DNA from: Ruminococcus hominis
GTDB taxonomy: Bacteria > Bacillota > Clostridia > Lachnospirales > Lachnospiraceae
NCBI RefSeq assembly: GCF_014287355.1
Contig: NZ_JACOPE010000001.1
Span: 2,418,001 to 2,482,000, forward strand
Direction of reading: 5' to 3'
DNA length: 64,000 nt
Positions 63,657 to 64,000 of this stretch are shown piece after piece (the first letter of the stretch is position 1; every line of letters begins with the position of its first letter). A program made the position numbers and the translations under genes. Below the pieces are notes generated by a model, which ran no database searches, had not been told where the DNA came from, and saw only the letters and a program-made list of their open reading frames with translations.

Positions 63657-64000
63657 CCTGTTTTTTGCTTTTCGCCGGAAGTGTCCGGCTGACTTCACGC
63701 TCTGCCATTTCTTTCTTTTTTCGGCTCAACTGCTCTATAATGGAACTTTTGGCTTTCTTCTTGATTTGCTCCGTTCCGGCTTTTTTGACCTCCGGTTTCA
63801 TCAGCGTGGTTTGAATTTTCTGAATGGTTGATTTCATAGCGTTTGTGATTCTGGCAATCACGCCATCCAATCGTTTCGTTGCATACTCGATTTCTTTCTT
63901 TGAAGCCTTACGCTCAGGGGAGAGAACCCATGCCTTAGACTGCTCCACCAGCTTAATATCCTCCTTGTGCGTTTCCAGTTTCACAGTATCAGCAACGACC
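63643..64000 (-). CDS. C-terminal end of a large element protein (possibly relaxase; partial)
   Basis: The frame is open from the window edge. Visible residues: KLETHKEDIKLVEQSKAWVL, KKEIEYATKRLDGVIARITN, and a basic tail ending KKQDMEL. Helical, highly charged, like the C-termini of MobA/MobL-type relaxases in Tn-like elements with CHC2 primase and TnpW. The catalytic part lies outside the window, so the relaxase call is only a suggestion. Confidence 0.5.
   Translation of the reverse strand, partial: VVADTVKLETHKEDIKLVEQSKAWVLSPERKASKKEIEYATKRLDGVIARITNAMKSTIQKIQTTLMKPEVKKAGTEQIKKKAKSSIIEQLSRKKKEMAEREVSRTLPAKSKKQDMEL

Overview
The window looks like DNA from a low-GC gut Firmicute, most likely Lachnospiraceae-type Clostridia. 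The signs are AGGAGG ribosome sites, TTG/GTG starts, a Clostridia-style ICE backbone (SNF2 helicase/methylase, YodL-type protein, DUF5688-type protein, SpaA-repeat adhesin, topB), a TnpW-type protein and an AgrBD peptide system. It is a mosaic of mobile DNA around a siderophore-type biosynthetic locus.

Region 1 (1-11.4 kb) is accessory DNA. It holds a partial large serine recombinase, a MazF/PemK toxin, a sigma-70-like regulator, an XRE regulator with matching palindromic operators, two tandem micro-membrane proteins, and a compact SOS-like module (self-cleaving XRE-S24 repressor, divergent Y-family polymerase, LexA-like small protein, shared operators). A small mobilization unit (candidate oriT, mobC-like gene, relaxase) follows, then a decayed small gene fused onto a truncated DtxR/MntR-type regulator.

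Region 2 (11.5-19.1 kb) is an uptake module on the minus strand: AraC regulator, MptD-type ECF S component, EcfT, a double-ATPase EcfA, and two exporter-fold ABC half-transporters (YbtP/YbtQ-like pair). A dead IS4/IS1634-type transposase and debris (19.2-20.7 kb) separate it from the biosynthetic genes.

Region 3 (20.6-39.8 kb) is the most interesting part. Nine tightly packed minus-strand genes encode a type II thioesterase, an Sfp-type PPTase, an aryl-AMP ligase with salicylate-type pocket residues, a PchE-like NRPS (ArCP-Cy-A with embedded MT-like/epimerase domain-PCP), a PchG-like thiazolinyl imine reductase fused to an N-methyltransferase, a VOC protein, a PchF-like NRPS (docking-Cy-A-PCP-TE, without the usual embedded MT), a cyclase-family hydrolase and an Asp/Glu racemase-family protein. 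Both A domains carry a cysteine-type code. The predicted product is a pyochelin-like salicyl-thiazoline/N-methyl-thiazolidine. Immediately upstream in the same direction is a complete agr quorum-sensing locus in the order agrA-agrC-agrD-agrB. No salicylate synthase is visible. Base composition falls from about 50 percent to about 30 percent GC inside the PchE-like gene, which suggests a hybrid assembly line.

Region 4 (40.4-59.55 kb) is an ICE segment on the minus strand: topB 3' part, a giant SpaA/Cna-B LPXTG-type adhesin, a small basic protein, a DUF5688-type protein, a 2560-residue methylase/SNF2 helicase and a YodL-type protein, with a hairpin at four gene junctions. Its left edge meets a truncated PIN-domain gene.

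Region 5 (59.55-64 kb) is a second element that interrupts topB. It carries a TnpW-type protein, a cluster of 12-bp-spaced GTTGTCG iterons, a VapE-like helicase, a CHC2 primase, and two AT-rich cargo genes, each bounded by near-identical repeats that contain the last codons of the gene running off the right edge.
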